From positions 1-64,000 of the forward strand of contig JAJVDF010000166.1 of the NCBI GenBank assembly GCA_022410635.1: a stretch of 64,000 nucleotides of DNA, in the 5' to 3' direction. The DNA is from Tretioscincus oriximinensis. Taxonomy: Eukaryota > Chordata > Lepidosauria > Squamata > Gymnophthalmidae. The notes beneath the pieces were generated by a model. That model worked only from the letters and a program-made list of their open reading frames with translations. It was not told the origin of the DNA and made no database searches. Below, piece by piece: positions 12,713 to 23,012 of the stretch. A program made the position numbers and the translations under genes. The stretch's first letter is position 1, and every line of letters begins with the position of its first letter.

Positions 12713-13305
12713 TGTAGGATTGCAGCTGACTGAGTGTAATGAAGTCACTTAATTAAAGTGAGGCTCCTTTAAATCTTCTAAGCCTAGAAGCAGAGCTATG
12801 GGGGCGGGGCTTGGATTATAAAAGGGGAGGTGCAAGTGAGAGGTTGTGGTTTGATTGATTGAGAGAGATGGTTGTTGGTTGTTGAAATGACAAATGAGAG
12901 ATTGTTTGAGTGTGCCAAATAATTGAAATAAAACTGGTTCTCTGCCAGGAGTGTGAAAATAAATAAAGAAATACCAAAGGGAGGTATAGAACAGCTGGGG
13001 TGGTAGGGAGAGAGAAGGGAGAGCTGGGGGAGATTTTAAATGTAGGCAAGCAAAGTGGGAATCTGCTGCCAAAGACATTGTAAAGTCCCAGTACCTTTTG
13101 CCCTAACCCAGTGTTGTTAATTTGTATTGTTGGTTTTCTTTAAGGTTGAGTTTCACCTGTTACTTTATTTTAATAAAGCTGTTTTTGTGTTATTTAAAAT
13201 AGCAGAGTAAAGGGGCTCATTCTGATTTTATTTTCACTCCATAATTTTGGTTTCTTCCTGAGGGAAGCGGTGGCATCCTACCTGAAGTTATAAACCCTTA
13301 TTACA
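12713..13305 (+). mobile_element. LTR-like segment with promoter and polyadenylation signals
   Basis: This segment has the order expected in a long terminal repeat: a GC box (12,800-12,809), a TATA box (ATTATAAAA, 12,815-12,823), transcribed sequence, and AATAAA signals near 12,957 and 13,171. Beyond that, near 13,200-13,280, it reads CTCATTCTGAT ... GGAAGCGGTGGCATCCTA. A similar block occurs in the reverse-oriented segment at 39,020-39,580, which suggests two members of one retroelement class. I cannot see a paired LTR, clear target duplication or internal genes, so it may be a solo LTR, and the boundaries are approximate. Confidence 0.45.
12800..12823 (+). promoter_or_regulatory. GC box and TATA box of LTR-like promoter
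   Basis: A G/C-rich decamer (GGGGGCGGGG) is followed 6 bases later by ATTATAAAAG, a good TATA element. Together they form a compact pol II promoter motif inside the LTR-like segment. Transcription would be expected to start about 25-30 bases downstream on the plus strand; this is inferred from motif spacing only. Confidence 0.55.
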
Positions 13306-14600
13306 GACCTATTTTATTTTATCCTTCCTATCTTACCTATCCTACCAACACACATACAAACTTATAAAATCCGAATGCCTTGTCCATATTAAAAGACCAT
13401 CTACTATTAATAAGTGGGGACTGTGTTCCAAAACCAAACTGAATAAATAAATTTATAAAAGAAGATCATACACAGTCTTATCCCCTGCTCGGTTTCATTA
13501 TACTGGGCATGCAGTTTCATCTGCCTGCATCTCCTTGTCAGCTTTGTGCTAGCTCTGTGTAAATCCAAACAGAGGTACATCTATTTACTGAAGAAATATT
13601 GCCATAGTACAGGAATGACTGCGAACTCCTTAAAAGTGGTCCGTGCAAGGTATGCACAGGTTTTAATTTTGATGAAATGGCAACTCAGTGGTAGAAGTGA
13701 CAAATAGTGTTGTTTCTTCTGATTGTTAACATGCTGGGGAATGCTTAGAACTGAAAGTGAAAAGAAATACTTAGATATCCCATCTTATGCCAATCAAAAA
13801 GGCCCATCTCAAATATCTGCATGAAAGATAGCCTATCTCAGTCACATACAAATGAACCCTTGAGAACTATAACTTTTTAATTTGAGACACTGTGTAGCTA
13901 GACAATAGGATTGCTCCCAAAGGTTTTCTTGGCCTTTGAAATATTCCCATCATTAAACCAAATATAAATATTTTAAAAGGGGGAATAAATTTTGAATTTA
14001 ACGAAATGTCAACAAGACATTTTTATTGCTACTTTTTATATACTGCATTCTGTCACAAAGTAGACAGAATGTAGACACAAATTAGCTTATAAACTACTAT
14101 TATTTAGGATAATTAAAATTATTCTGTTACTATTTTTTAACAACTGCAGTAACATCCACTCTGTGATTGATATTCTACTTCTTAACATAGATTCACAGTT
14201 CTGGAATTGTTGTCTTCAAAATCAGCTGCTGATTGGTGTATATAAATTGAAGTATATGCTATCTATAGACTTTTTTTCTTTTTAAAGAAGCATCTACAAA
14301 TTTGGGTTATTGATTGCTTGAGACCATGTCAAAGAGAATAACCACAAATAAGCCATGTTGTATTTTATACCTGTAAATATTTTTATGCAAGCCTCTATTA
14401 ATATTCTATAGTTTGTAATATTGAGAATTTTATTTACTATAGCTTAAAAGTTACTGTTCCAGCCTGTAATTTCAACTTTTGCAGTTTGCTTTTCTACTCT
14501 GCATTTCTGGTCTAACCACCTTTTGCCACCTCTTTGTAATACCCCAGCCCAGCCCCTTTGTTTCAATAGTAACTTGGCTAATCCTTCATTTCCTCTTCTG
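13306..14600. other. Unassigned AT-rich stretch
   Basis: No gene, RNA gene or repeat family recognised here. Confidence 0.5.
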
Positions 14601-15065
14601 GCTGTGTATGTGCAAAGTATTAGCTGAACAATGGTGGATGGTGCTGGCCGCATGGTGAGGCAGACTGCAGCCAGGAAGTGAAGCCTGAAGGACCCCAGAA
14701 CAAAGGAATGGGCTGGGCCAAGGCCAGGATGTTTTCAGAAGCAAGAGGAGCCTGGGAGATGTTTTGTACCAGCTGACTGCCTGTAACTCCTCCTGGAAGG
14801 GAGGTTTTAAAAGACCTGGGCACCAACAATCTTGGTTCATGTCCTCTCCTTTCCTTTCTTGAAGTAAACCACGCTTCCACCTGAGGCCTTTTGTCTGTGT
14901 GGTTATTTTAGCAACAGACTTCTAAACTTTCTGCCTTTCGTCTGCTCTCCTTATAGCAGACCCCCAGCCAGCCTGTGATCTCTCTAGCCCACAATCACAG
15001 CTGGCTCCCCAGTCCCTTATAGGGACGGTGGTAGAAAGATCCAGGTACCGGATGCTTTCTACAAA
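14600..15065 (+). mobile_element. Possible LTR-like segment
   Basis: This GC-richer island in AT-rich surroundings contains TTTTAAAAGACC (possible TATA variant at about 14,805) and a possible U5-like stretch (TCTGTGTGGTTATTTTAGC). It is followed by GACGGTGGTAGAAAG near 15,022, which resembles the GGTGGCA-type block after the 13-kb LTR-like segment. No paired repeat is visible. It could equally be another GC-rich repeat. Confidence 0.3.
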
Positions 15066-15139
15066 GCCACACTAAAATTTAACATATTAAAAGCATTGAA
15101 TAATTTTCATACATACTAAAATACATTGAATAATTTTTT

Positions 15140-15860
15140 AAAAAATATCAGGCCTCCAAGTTAATTTACAAAAATCTGAAATCTTGCTTTCTAATATCAC
15201 TCAAGTAGAACAGTTAGAAATAAAAAATTGATGGGCCTAAAATTAGGTCTTAAAAGAATAAAATATCTTGATATCTGGATTTAAAAAAATCCAAAAAAAA
15301 CCTGCACCTTCAGATTAGATAAGATATTAAAAAATTGGAAAGAAAAACACCAAACTAGAATAAATAAAATAAGAGCAATTAAAGTGTATATTTTACCTAA
15401 TTTACTTTATCTATTTCTATCCATAATTAACCCAATTTCTTCAAAAGCATTAAACTAACTAACCATAAAACTTCTAAAATGGGTTAACGATGGGGAAAAA
15501 TACCCAGATTGAAATCACAATGGCTAACTGTAAGAGAAGACCAAGGAGGTTTGGGGTTTCCAGACATCATGAATTATCATGATATTTACCAAATAATAAA
15601 TTATATGTAAATACAATACAAAGATAAATTTTGGTCTAACTTAATTAAAACTGTAAATAAAATAGTAAACAAAGATATTATATTTTATAACTGTCCAAGA
15701 AATGTTGAAAACAACTGGAAAGAACCTTTCAAAAGCATAAATAAAATTTGGAAAAAAACAGTGGGATGTTATTTAACAACAAACACTATTATATTAGAAC
15801 TAGTAAATAAAATAAACACCCATAATGAGGACAAGTTAAATGAAATACTAAAATACCTTT
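15140..15860 (+). mobile_element. L1-like LINE fragment (RT C-terminal part)
   Basis: In scattered frames the plus strand reads GLQVNLQKSEIL (about 15,151-15,186), then LLYLFLSI-type sequence and REDQGGLGFPD (about 15,534-15,566). The last is the conserved block of L1-clade polymerases around WLTVREDQGGLGFP-D. Stop codons and frameshifts occur throughout, so only homology blocks remain. The far 5' and 3' ends cannot be placed. It lies directly beside the C-terminus of an unrelated LINE at 15,930. Confidence 0.7.
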
Positions 15861-15929
15861 AATTTAACTGCAAAATATTGGAATATTTTGTAGCAGAATA
15901 GTAGATACTATTATAGGGATAGTAGAATC

Positions 15930-16290
15930 GAGGAAAAACAATTGGAGAAAATAACCAGATATGAGGACTTGATAATCAAACTTCAGCGACTCTGGTGTAC
16001 ACCAGTAAAAGTGGTACCAGTGGTCCTTGGCATACTGGGTGCAGTGCCAAAAGATCTCAGTGAACACTTGAGATTGGCATTGACAAAATTTCCATCTGTC
16101 AACTTCAAAAGGCCACTTTATTGGGATCTGCCTGCATCGTACGAAGATACATCACTCAGTCCTAGACATTTGGGAAGTGTTTGACTAGTGATAGTTGATA
16201 CGAAATCCAGCATATTGATCTCGTTTACTGTGTTGCTGGCGAAAACGATCAGGTCACAACACACAGACATGATATCTTTCACAATTTATT
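15930..16290 (+). pseudogene. C-terminal end of a second non-LTR retrotransposon ORF
   Basis: The 80-codon frame at 15,942-16,184 begins EKITRYEDLIIKLQRLW and continues with VVPVVLGILGAVPKDLSEHL. This is the conserved C-terminal tail (EKYxDLxxEIxRLW ... PVVIGALG ... K-L) seen in non-LTR retrotransposons of R4/Dong-like and related clades. A frame change after 16,184 allows a continuation resembling CDIVDTKSSILISF. The ATG is internal to the ancestral protein. No RT domain of this element precedes it, so the copy is 5'-truncated. The clade assignment is tentative. Confidence 0.55.
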
Positions 16291-16299
16291 GAAATTATA

Positions 16300-16860
16300 T
16301 CTTTTACTAGTTATTGAACTTATAACACCAGGTTGGAATAACACAAGTCATAGTACTCGCATTTAATTTCAATAGCAAGCAATAACAGTTAAGTGGAATA
16401 AGATGGGCCATGGCTGATATACAAGGAGAGTGAAGCACAGCATCTTGGATGACAATTTTCCACTGATCGCCACAAGTGGCACCAAACCATTTCGCACATA
16501 AAGGTGAAACCATTATAACCAGCAGATGAGCCTGTCCAGCCACACTGATGACAGTTCACTTGGGACTTAGTCCAGCCATGCTGACAACTTTACCCTGTAT
16601 GCTCACCTGCTACCCCATCCAGCCACGCTGACGATGGGCACCAGAGGATCAGGGAGGTTGAATGGAGCTATCAGGGCAGTAACCCATGTGAAACCCCCCT
16701 CTCTGACTCGAAGTCACATTCGGCTTCCAACCTCTCTCCCAGGGCAAGCTCCGCGACCTCAAATCCCTTATGGGGACCCTAATTAATTATGGGATCGCTA
16801 GGAAATATCTGCCCATCGGCTAGTAGCCATCCATGTTGGCAATCCAAGGTGCGCACCCGC
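16300..16860 (-). repeat. 3'UTR of Ngaro-type element
   Basis: The sequence downstream of the hydrolase stop has no open frame. The part at 16,660-16,860 is matched in the same orientation at 42,030-42,235, for example by GGCTAGTAGC followed by a shared purine/pyrimidine pattern, so it belongs to the repeat family. At 16,526-16,640 a short unit, TCCAGCCACGCTGA with variants, occurs three times at about 45-base spacing. Where the element stops towards 16,300 is uncertain. Confidence 0.55.
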
Positions 16861-16904
16861 CACAAGAACGGTAACACTGTTCCCGCCAAACTCTCCTACT
16901 CCTG

Positions 16905-17497
16905 TTACACCCATTCAGCAAGCACCCCATACACTTGCCCGAGCCAGGCCACATTACCCACATCCGATAAATGCACTCCATATGAGGAGCATAGCTACAA
17001 ATATTTTTTTGCCAGATGATAGTACCTCCCATGCTAACCACCCATCTGGCCACCAGAGAATTAACCTGCCACCTAACTCGTGTGACGGCTTGATTATCAT
17101 GAGGTCCTCTCCAGTGAAGACGGACTAGTAGCTGCGATCAAAAGAGCTTAAGTCGTGGGAACAGTTCCAGTAATTCATTCAAATCTTTTATAATTAACTG
17201 CACCAGTTCATGCCTTTTCATTGCCGGCAAGTCATTCTCACCCAACTGGATGACTAATGCGTCAGGCACCCCAAGGCGTCATATAGAGTTCAGCAGGAAC
17301 GGGCAAAGATCAGTCCACAGCATGCCGTGCCACCCAAACCACTGTATGCTTATTGTTCCCTGCTGCTGGAGTGGCTGGACCCACAAAATGCATTGACAAA
17401 TTGACCAGCCCAATAGACAATGCTGTGCCCAAATATCCATATGCGCCGAGGAGCACCTGAAACAAAACAGAAAACAACAAGCATTACTATATGGCAA
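16905..17497 (-). pseudogene. SGNH-type hydrolase ORF downstream of recombinase
   Basis: An extra ORF follows the recombinase stop. Broken into several frames, it reads IWIFGHSIVYWAG (about 17,445-17,410, equivalent of the GDS block), VIQLGENDLPA (about 17,255-17,225, the GxND block), VNSLVARWVVSMGGTIIW (about 17,065-17,010) and GVHLSDVGNVAWLGQ (about 16,979-16,935, the terminal block with His). A stop at 16,905-16,907 ends the last frame. These are the conserved blocks of SGNH esterase/lipases, and hydrolase ORFs at this place are known in some Ngaro-type elements. Ser is the nucleophile in the family; here the first block has GHS. Substrate and role are unknown. At least two frameshifts and a stop disable it. 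Confidence 0.7.
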
Positions 17498-18481
17498 TTA
17501 ATGCTCCTCACTACCTGGGCAAACATAAGATTGGTATGCAGGAGACCTCCACCTCCCAACAGCTTGAATGCCCCTTGCAGGGATCTGCAAATTTGACACC
17601 ATTGTGGCAGCCCCTATATGAAAAGAATGAAGGCCGTACTCGGTGGGAGGGAGCCCCAGCTGAGCCAAAGACATCCTTAAAATACTAACTGCTTGGTATC
17701 TCGAAAGGAAGGTACCATCCCGATGAATAAAAAAGGGGCCCTGTAGCTGAGGCCTTAACATTGTAAAATGACGTATGTCTCGAAAGGGGCATGGACCTGC
17801 CACAGTGGACGGGGCCAGACGAATCGTAGTTCCCAACCCCCTTTGGTCAGTTTTAGACCTACGCAAGAAAATCAACAACAGGTTGGGTTCAAATTGAACA
17901 TCCCCGACCAGCACAGTGGCAGACCCAGACATTTTGGGCATTGAAATGAGGTCCCTGGGACGCAAGGCACCAAAAAATAAGAGGGAAAAAAGAGCTCGGA
18001 ACAAGGAGTGCTCAAATGATGAAGAACAAATATTAAGGAGTTTACTCAACAAACGAGTCAGTAAGTGAAATGTTATGGGGCGGTGTCTATCCCTATGTAC
18101 TGGAGCTGACCTAGCCCATCCCGCAATGGCTCTCCTGGCTAGAAATTGGCCACAAGCTCCTGGATAATCCATTAGTTGAGCAGTGAACTGAAGTGTAGCC
18201 AAATGCAACCACATGGTCTTGGGAGCTGCCCCCGCTGATTGTAAGTGTGCTAAATATAATAGCACAGAACGCTCTATGAAGAGCCCTCTACAAGGGTCAT
18301 CCACATTCCAGGCAAACCATGGAAATGATAAAAAGGGCCTACGATAACTGGCTTGCGTCGGAGGTGCCAAAGATCCCCACACTCCTTGGGAAATCAGAGC
18401 ATCCCAAGCCGCCACAGATGTTGGGGGAATTCCTCCAGATGAAGCCACGCCTCCAGTACCAGCTGCTGAAAGTGTGCCCAC
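17498..18481 (-). pseudogene. Tyrosine recombinase of Ngaro-type element (HxxR Arg lost)
   Basis: This is a 327-codon uninterrupted frame and the best-preserved ORF in the window. It has an N-terminal SAM-like region (SYRRPFLSFPWFAW, VLLYLAHLQSAG) and a catalytic half with FGALRPRDLI (box I Arg), RRSKTDQRG (Lys hairpin), GLHSFHIGAAT (box II) and AVGRWRSPAYQSYV (Trp and the nucleophilic Tyr). Box II should read HSFRIGAAT. The Arg codon at 17,618-17,620 is CAT, one transition from CGT and consistent with methyl-CpG decay. The enzyme would insert circular element DNA; with this Arg gone it should be inactive. The first ATG lies inside the RNase H overlap; the stop directly abuts the hydrolase frame. 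Confidence 0.88.
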
Positions 18482-19015
18482 TGTTGTTGGGAAAGGGCAT
18501 CAGCCACAACGTTGTCCATGCCGGGAACATGTGAAGAGACAAAACAAATATTAGCCTGCAAACATAGTAAAACAAACTCACGTACCAGAACCATTACTCT
18601 CTCGGATTTGGAAGACTGTTTATTAATTATACACACTAATGCCACATTGTCACACCAGAAATTTACCTGTTTGTTACTAAATTCCTCCTTCCATATCGTG
18701 ACAGCAACCAGTCTAGGACAAATCCCTACACAAACCCTTATCTATGCAGTCAGCTGGCCAGCACTGTGCACACCATCTTCCTGCATAATATACTCCAAAG
18801 CCGATGCCACCTACGGCATCCGAGTATATCTGAAGGCCCTGACCTGGGGACAAGGGGGAGCGGCACAAAGACACACTGTGGAAGTTGTTTAGAAACTCAA
18901 CCCAGACTTGCAGGTCCAACTTAATTGCCCTAGTCAACCTTATGTGATGAGGGGCTTGAATCCCTGTAGTAGCCCTAGCCAAACGAGCACAAAATGCCCG
19001 ACCTGGCTTGACCAC
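18394..19015 (-). pseudogene. RNase H domain of Ngaro-type element
   Basis: This continues the RT polyprotein. Frame 19,015-18,713 has the connection region (ARATTGIQAPHHIRL) and then IYSDAVGGIGFGVYYAGRW, whose SDA carries the first catalytic Asp. After a frame break near 18,715 it runs WKEEFSNKQVNFWCDNVALV, INKQSSKS, LVREFVLLCLQANI and HVPGMDNVVADALSQ. The last is the terminal RNase H block with the final Asp. RNase H degrades the RNA template of the hybrid. The domain ends about 250 codons after its start and overlaps the first codons of the recombinase frame by about 90 bases, as in compact DIRS-group elements. Confidence 0.85.
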
Positions 19016-20003
19016 TCAACAAGCGAAATTCAAATGTCCCAGCAAAGATTGAATTTCCTTCAAAGTGCTTTTGTGGCATGACAGGGCCTGAGACAATAGG
19101 GACTGCAAATTAACAAGTTTGTCGACTGGAAGTCTAGATTCACCCTTAATGGAATCTAGCGTAATGCCCAAGTACGTGAGTTCCGGGACAGGTCCTTCAG
19201 TCTTTTCTGCTACAAGAGGAACTCCCAGTTCCTTGGCCATTGATTGGAAGGTAGAAGGCTGCAGCTGACATCCATCAGAGTTAGCTGGTCCAACAAACAA
19301 GAAATCGTCTAGATAATGAGTTACAAAAGGGGAAGGGACTCACCATTTAACTTCCCACTCTAAAAAGGTGCTGAAGGATTCAAACAGAGAGTAGGCAATG
19401 GAACATCCCATGGGCATTGTTTTATCAATATACCAATGATCATTGAATTTAAAGCCCAATAAACAAAAATCCCCCGTATAAATAGGCAATAAGCAAAATG
19501 CTGATTGAATGTTGCATTTTGTGAGTAAAGTCCCTGGACCACAACTCTGAATGATCTCAGTGGCCACATCCAGCATGGCATACTTCATGGAGCAAAGGGC
19601 TGGATCAATGTGATCATTCACAGATTCGCCACATGGGTATGACAGGTGATGGATTAAACGGAATTCTCCAGGAGTCTTCTTAGGAATGATCCCCAGTGGT
19701 GGAACCCACAGGTTTGGCAATGGTGGTGCTGCAAATGGGCCAGGTATCCTCCCCAGTTCACACTGTCTCAATTTTCCACGCCGTGATGTCGGGCCTCAAC
19801 GGCAAGGATTTTAAGTTGTTACAGGCTGTCATGGCGCGTATGCATGTAGAAGGAATGCGAAAACCTTCTGTAAAATCAGACAAAAGGAGAGATGCTGCCT
19901 CTCGATCAGGATAGTCTTGGAGGAGGACTGCTAAGCGGTCAATTTTTATAGGGGAGGGGGCAAGTGACACTAGATTGGACAGTATCATTGCCAGGCAACA
20001 CAC
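19016..20003 (-). pseudogene. Reverse transcriptase of Ngaro-type element
   Basis: Three minus-strand frames join into one RT. Frame 20,003-19,758 holds the entry region (RLAVLLQDYPDREAASLL, FTEGFRIPS). After a frameshift near 19,765, frame 19,771-19,340 reads PNLWVPPLGIIPKK, EFRLIHHLSYPCGESVND and TMPMGCSIAYSLFE. A third frame ending at 19,016 begins with the catalytic YLDD (19,304-19,315) and continues FVGPA, EKTEGPVPELTYLGITLD and SLLGHLNFAC. Motif A should be K-x-D-I-E-S-A-F but reads KCNIQSAF: Asp to Asn at 19,511-19,513. One frame break also precedes YLDD. The enzyme would copy element RNA into DNA in the cytoplasm; this copy cannot. Confidence 0.85.
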
Positions 20004-20084
20004 TGAACTCTGGGAGAATCAGCTTTTTACCAGAGAGGGAGCCGAGCCTGGACCTGCCAGGCCATCTTTCCTACCACGCTGGCC

Positions 20085-20471
20085 TCATCCGTATCTATTC
20101 CCCTGTGAACCAGTAGCACCTCCCATCCGACAAAAAATGCTTGGATGTGGAGCCCCACACCAATCACAGACATGATCAAATTTGTATTCCTTCCGGTGGC
20201 AGTGACCAGTATTGTTGAAGTCCCAGCAATACAAGAGCCTACTGAACTTCCTAGGCCACATTTTCTTTTTGGACACCTCTGGACCTACTAAAGGTGCCTT
20301 GTCAGCCTGATGCAAGGAAGTCAACCAAATTTGTTGGACGGTGGCATCCCAACGCAACCCGGGATTATTAGAGGCATATTTGTGGAACTCCTCATCATAA
20401 CGGAGAGCTGCTGTATCACATTGAGAGAGCGAGCCCACAACACATTTGACAAGTGTCCTATGAGCTGCCAT
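20085..20471 (-). pseudogene. Gag-like ORF, C-terminal part with zinc-knuckle-like motif
   Basis: This frame continues the gag-like protein after the frameshift. It contains CDTAALRYDEEFHKYASNNP and, near the end, a Cys/His cluster: CWDFNNTGHCHRKEYKFDHVC-type spacing followed by a CxxC and a final Cys. This resembles the nucleic-acid-binding motif at the end of the first ORF in DIRS/Ngaro elements (CxxFNxGxC, then HxCxxC). The ATG used by this 128-codon frame is internal. The stop follows GNRYG, about 80 bases before the next homology begins. Confidence 0.7.
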
Positions 20472-21241
20472 GCCCTCTCAGGAAAGGCTGCAGAAGCTAT
20501 GTGAATGCAGCTCGTGTACCCCACTAACCAGTTGTCAAACGTCTTGTCTGCTTGCACTATTTTGGGCTTTTTTCTCTTACCCAGGTTGGGTTTAAACTTA
20601 AGCTGATTTAGCAAGCAGAACACATTAACAAAATACCCATCCAATATTTTATTATGCAGTTTCCTAGGTATATGGGCTCCCGGGGGAGCCACCCCAAAGC
20701 CCATGTCGGGAACCAGCCCACTAGACAGATCTACCAATGAAGAGCAGGAAACCTCTTTCCTGCACTTCACAAGCCATTTTGGCAGGCCCGACACTGGAAT
20801 GCTTGCCTGCCAATACGCTCTACGCCCTTTTTCCCTATCGTCTGAGGAGGAAGAGTCTGTACCAGGAGTCTCAGAGGAAGAAGAACGGTGTGACCAATGA
20901 TGGTGATGTCCGTGATGGTGCCATTCCCTCCCTCTTTGCTGCTGCATTGATACAGAAGCCTCTGACGGAAATGCCACTACCGATGGATCCAGGGCCCCAT
21001 CACTTCGAGCTAACTGTTGGAATACCTCAGCCAGTTGACTCAATGAAATGGTGCCAGTAGAGGTGCTTGGGACTGCCGTGGGCGGAGCTGTAGGCGGTAC
21101 ATTTGCTATGTCTGACCAGCAAGGAAGTGAGGCTTCCCCAGCAGGAACATATGGCAAAGGAGGCAGTACAGGTGGCGTTGCTGAAAAAACTTCCCCTGAA
21201 GGAATGGTCAGAGGACCTGAATGACGGTCCACAGGGGTCAA
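20321..21241 (-). pseudogene. Gag-like ORF of Ngaro-type element, N-terminal part
   Basis: The first 306 codons after the ATG at 21,241 form a gag-like protein. It begins Pro/Ser/Thr-rich (residues 1-90) and has a His-rich patch (HHHGHHHH, about residue 110). A Ser/Asp-rich acidic run (TDSSSSDDREKG) follows, then a globular half with a KKPKIVQADKTFDNWL motif. The last is a plausible capsid-like region conserved in such ORFs. Near 20,465 a frameshift moves the true sequence into the next frame (20,471-20,085), so the final 45 or so residues of this open frame are out of register. The protein would coat the RNA during replication; this role is inferred from position. Confidence 0.7.
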
Positions 21242-21499
21242 GCCATCACCATCAGCCTCTTCCCTCTGCTGCGCTTTGATTTAGCTTTCAGCATTTTGCC
21301 CTTGCCCTTCACACAGCGTTTAACAGACGTATACTACAAGGCTACCCGGCCTGAGCTTCAGAACAACAGAGAACAATAACTGTAATGCAATGATAGATAT
21401 TTTCACTACGAACATACACTTTCTACTGTGGTATAAGCCACGAAATGCAAATCCTGTATTAGTATGAAATAATGCTCAGCCATCTATATCACATACAAT

Positions 21500-22250
21500 A
21501 TGATATAGCTAATTACCCTAGAGAGAGGTTCTATCCCCCCTTATTTATGGTGCAATAACACTTTAGTATAATGAAATGTAATATAATGTAATAATATACT
21601 GTATTGTGATAATATAAATTTATTAATTCAGTAGCGAATATAAGAATCACCTATCTCATATAGGGAAAGAGAGATCGTCCCTTATATAAAATTTATAATG
21701 TAATAATCTAATTAAATATAATTATAATTTAGTATAAATTGTGTACAGATTTACAAAGACAATATAGAGAGAGGAACAATCATCTATGTAATGCAATAAT
21801 TTTAAAAAATATATTATAGAATAATCTAATATAATAATAAAAAATGATACTCCAAGTAACTATGTAGATATATGCAATATAATATGTATTGTAAACTAAT
21901 ATCCCATGTAGGGAGAGGCACAAACCTCTTTATACAGTGAATAATAAGATATAATATAGTAATAAAATATAATCTGATTAACCATATGTAAATATATATG
22001 TAAATGTATATAGGGACCCAATCTTGTCACTAAATATTAATATATCTGTATAAATTTCCAGCAAAGGTTCACCAATAAACCAGGATAATATTCAGCAATG
22101 TCCTCAACAGGCAGCACTGCAGGAGGAAAGAGGAATAGTCCCCTTTTATACAATGAAATAGAATATATATGTATGATATAATATAATAGAAGATAGTAAG
22201 AGATATTTGTATATAATGTATGATATAATATAATAGAAGATAATTAGTCT
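21500..22250 (-). repeat. Degenerate AT-rich tandem repeats in Ngaro leader
   Basis: Six related blocks start with AGRGARAGG and then a TCCCYTTATA-like stretch and ATGNAATA. They begin near 21,520, 21,661, 21,767, 21,910, 22,011 and 22,121. Spacing alternates between about 145 and about 105 bases, suggesting an older dimeric unit near 250 bp. They lie between the promoter-like segment and the gag-like ORF on the minus strand. No open frame crosses them. Confidence 0.55.
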
Positions 22251-22382
22251 GTCCTAACAGGCAGCAGCACCCTCAGGTCCAACACAGCCCTGAAGGAGGA
22301 GTGCAAAAACGTGTGATTCAGATGTAAACAGGAGTCAGGCAGGCAGCCCAGTCAAGCCCTGTCAAAAACAAAAATGGCCCTT

Positions 22383-22860
22383 GTCAAAAGCCCTGAGCTA
22401 AGCAGACTGGATCTGATACCCTACTCAGGCTTGCTAATAATGAGATGTGAGAAGAGAGAAGCAACTGCCAAGAGAAAAAAGGAAGCCAGAGAGCCACCTC
22501 ACCCTCAGGCTGCAATGGTCAGGCTACAGACCAGACCAAGCAGCCAAGCCTCAACACAGAAGGCTTTTTTTTTTTTAATGGATGTGCATGTGTATGTATG
22601 CCAGAGCCCTCCTGAATAAGATCTGACGCTCCTCCCGCGTCAAAAGCCCTGGACTAAGCAGACTTGATCTGATCACCTGCTCAGGCTTTCTAATAGAAAA
22701 GAAAGAAAAAGAAGGGGAGGCAGGTGCCTCGCCCTCAGGCTACAATCATCAGGCTACACACCAGAGGAAGCAGCCAAGCCTTAACACAAAAGGCTTCTAT
22801 GTAAATGGATGTGCGTGTGTGTGTATGCCAGAGCCCTCCTAAGATCTGAAGCTCCCAAGA
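22383..22860 (-). repeat. Two-copy 256-bp tandem repeat in Ngaro leader
   Basis: Two units, 22,383-22,638 and 22,639-22,860, both start GTCAAAAGCCCT and both contain CCCTCAGGCT, CAGCCAAGCCT and ATGCCAGAGCCCTCCT in order. The second is about 30 bases shorter. They sit just downstream (minus-strand sense) of the TATA-containing segment, a place where promoter or leader repeats occur in retroelements. A plus-strand frame over unit 1 is incidental. Confidence 0.85.
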
Positions 22861-23012
22861 CTCAGCCGGGATCCTCAGACCCAAGAAGGGAGCTGTTGCA
22901 GCAGTGAAAAGCACGACTAAAATGGTGCTCGCACGGTGCTGTGTGAAAGAGCAAGAGACAGGGAACTTGGTTCTTTCAACTGTCAACAGCAGCACGGGTG
23001 GCGTGAGGCGTT

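Noticed and set aside
21400..22250. Possible CRISPR-like array in the AT-rich repeats
   Set aside because: Units are degenerate, of unequal spacing and inside a eukaryotic retroelement leader; no cas genes and no constant repeat-spacer pattern.
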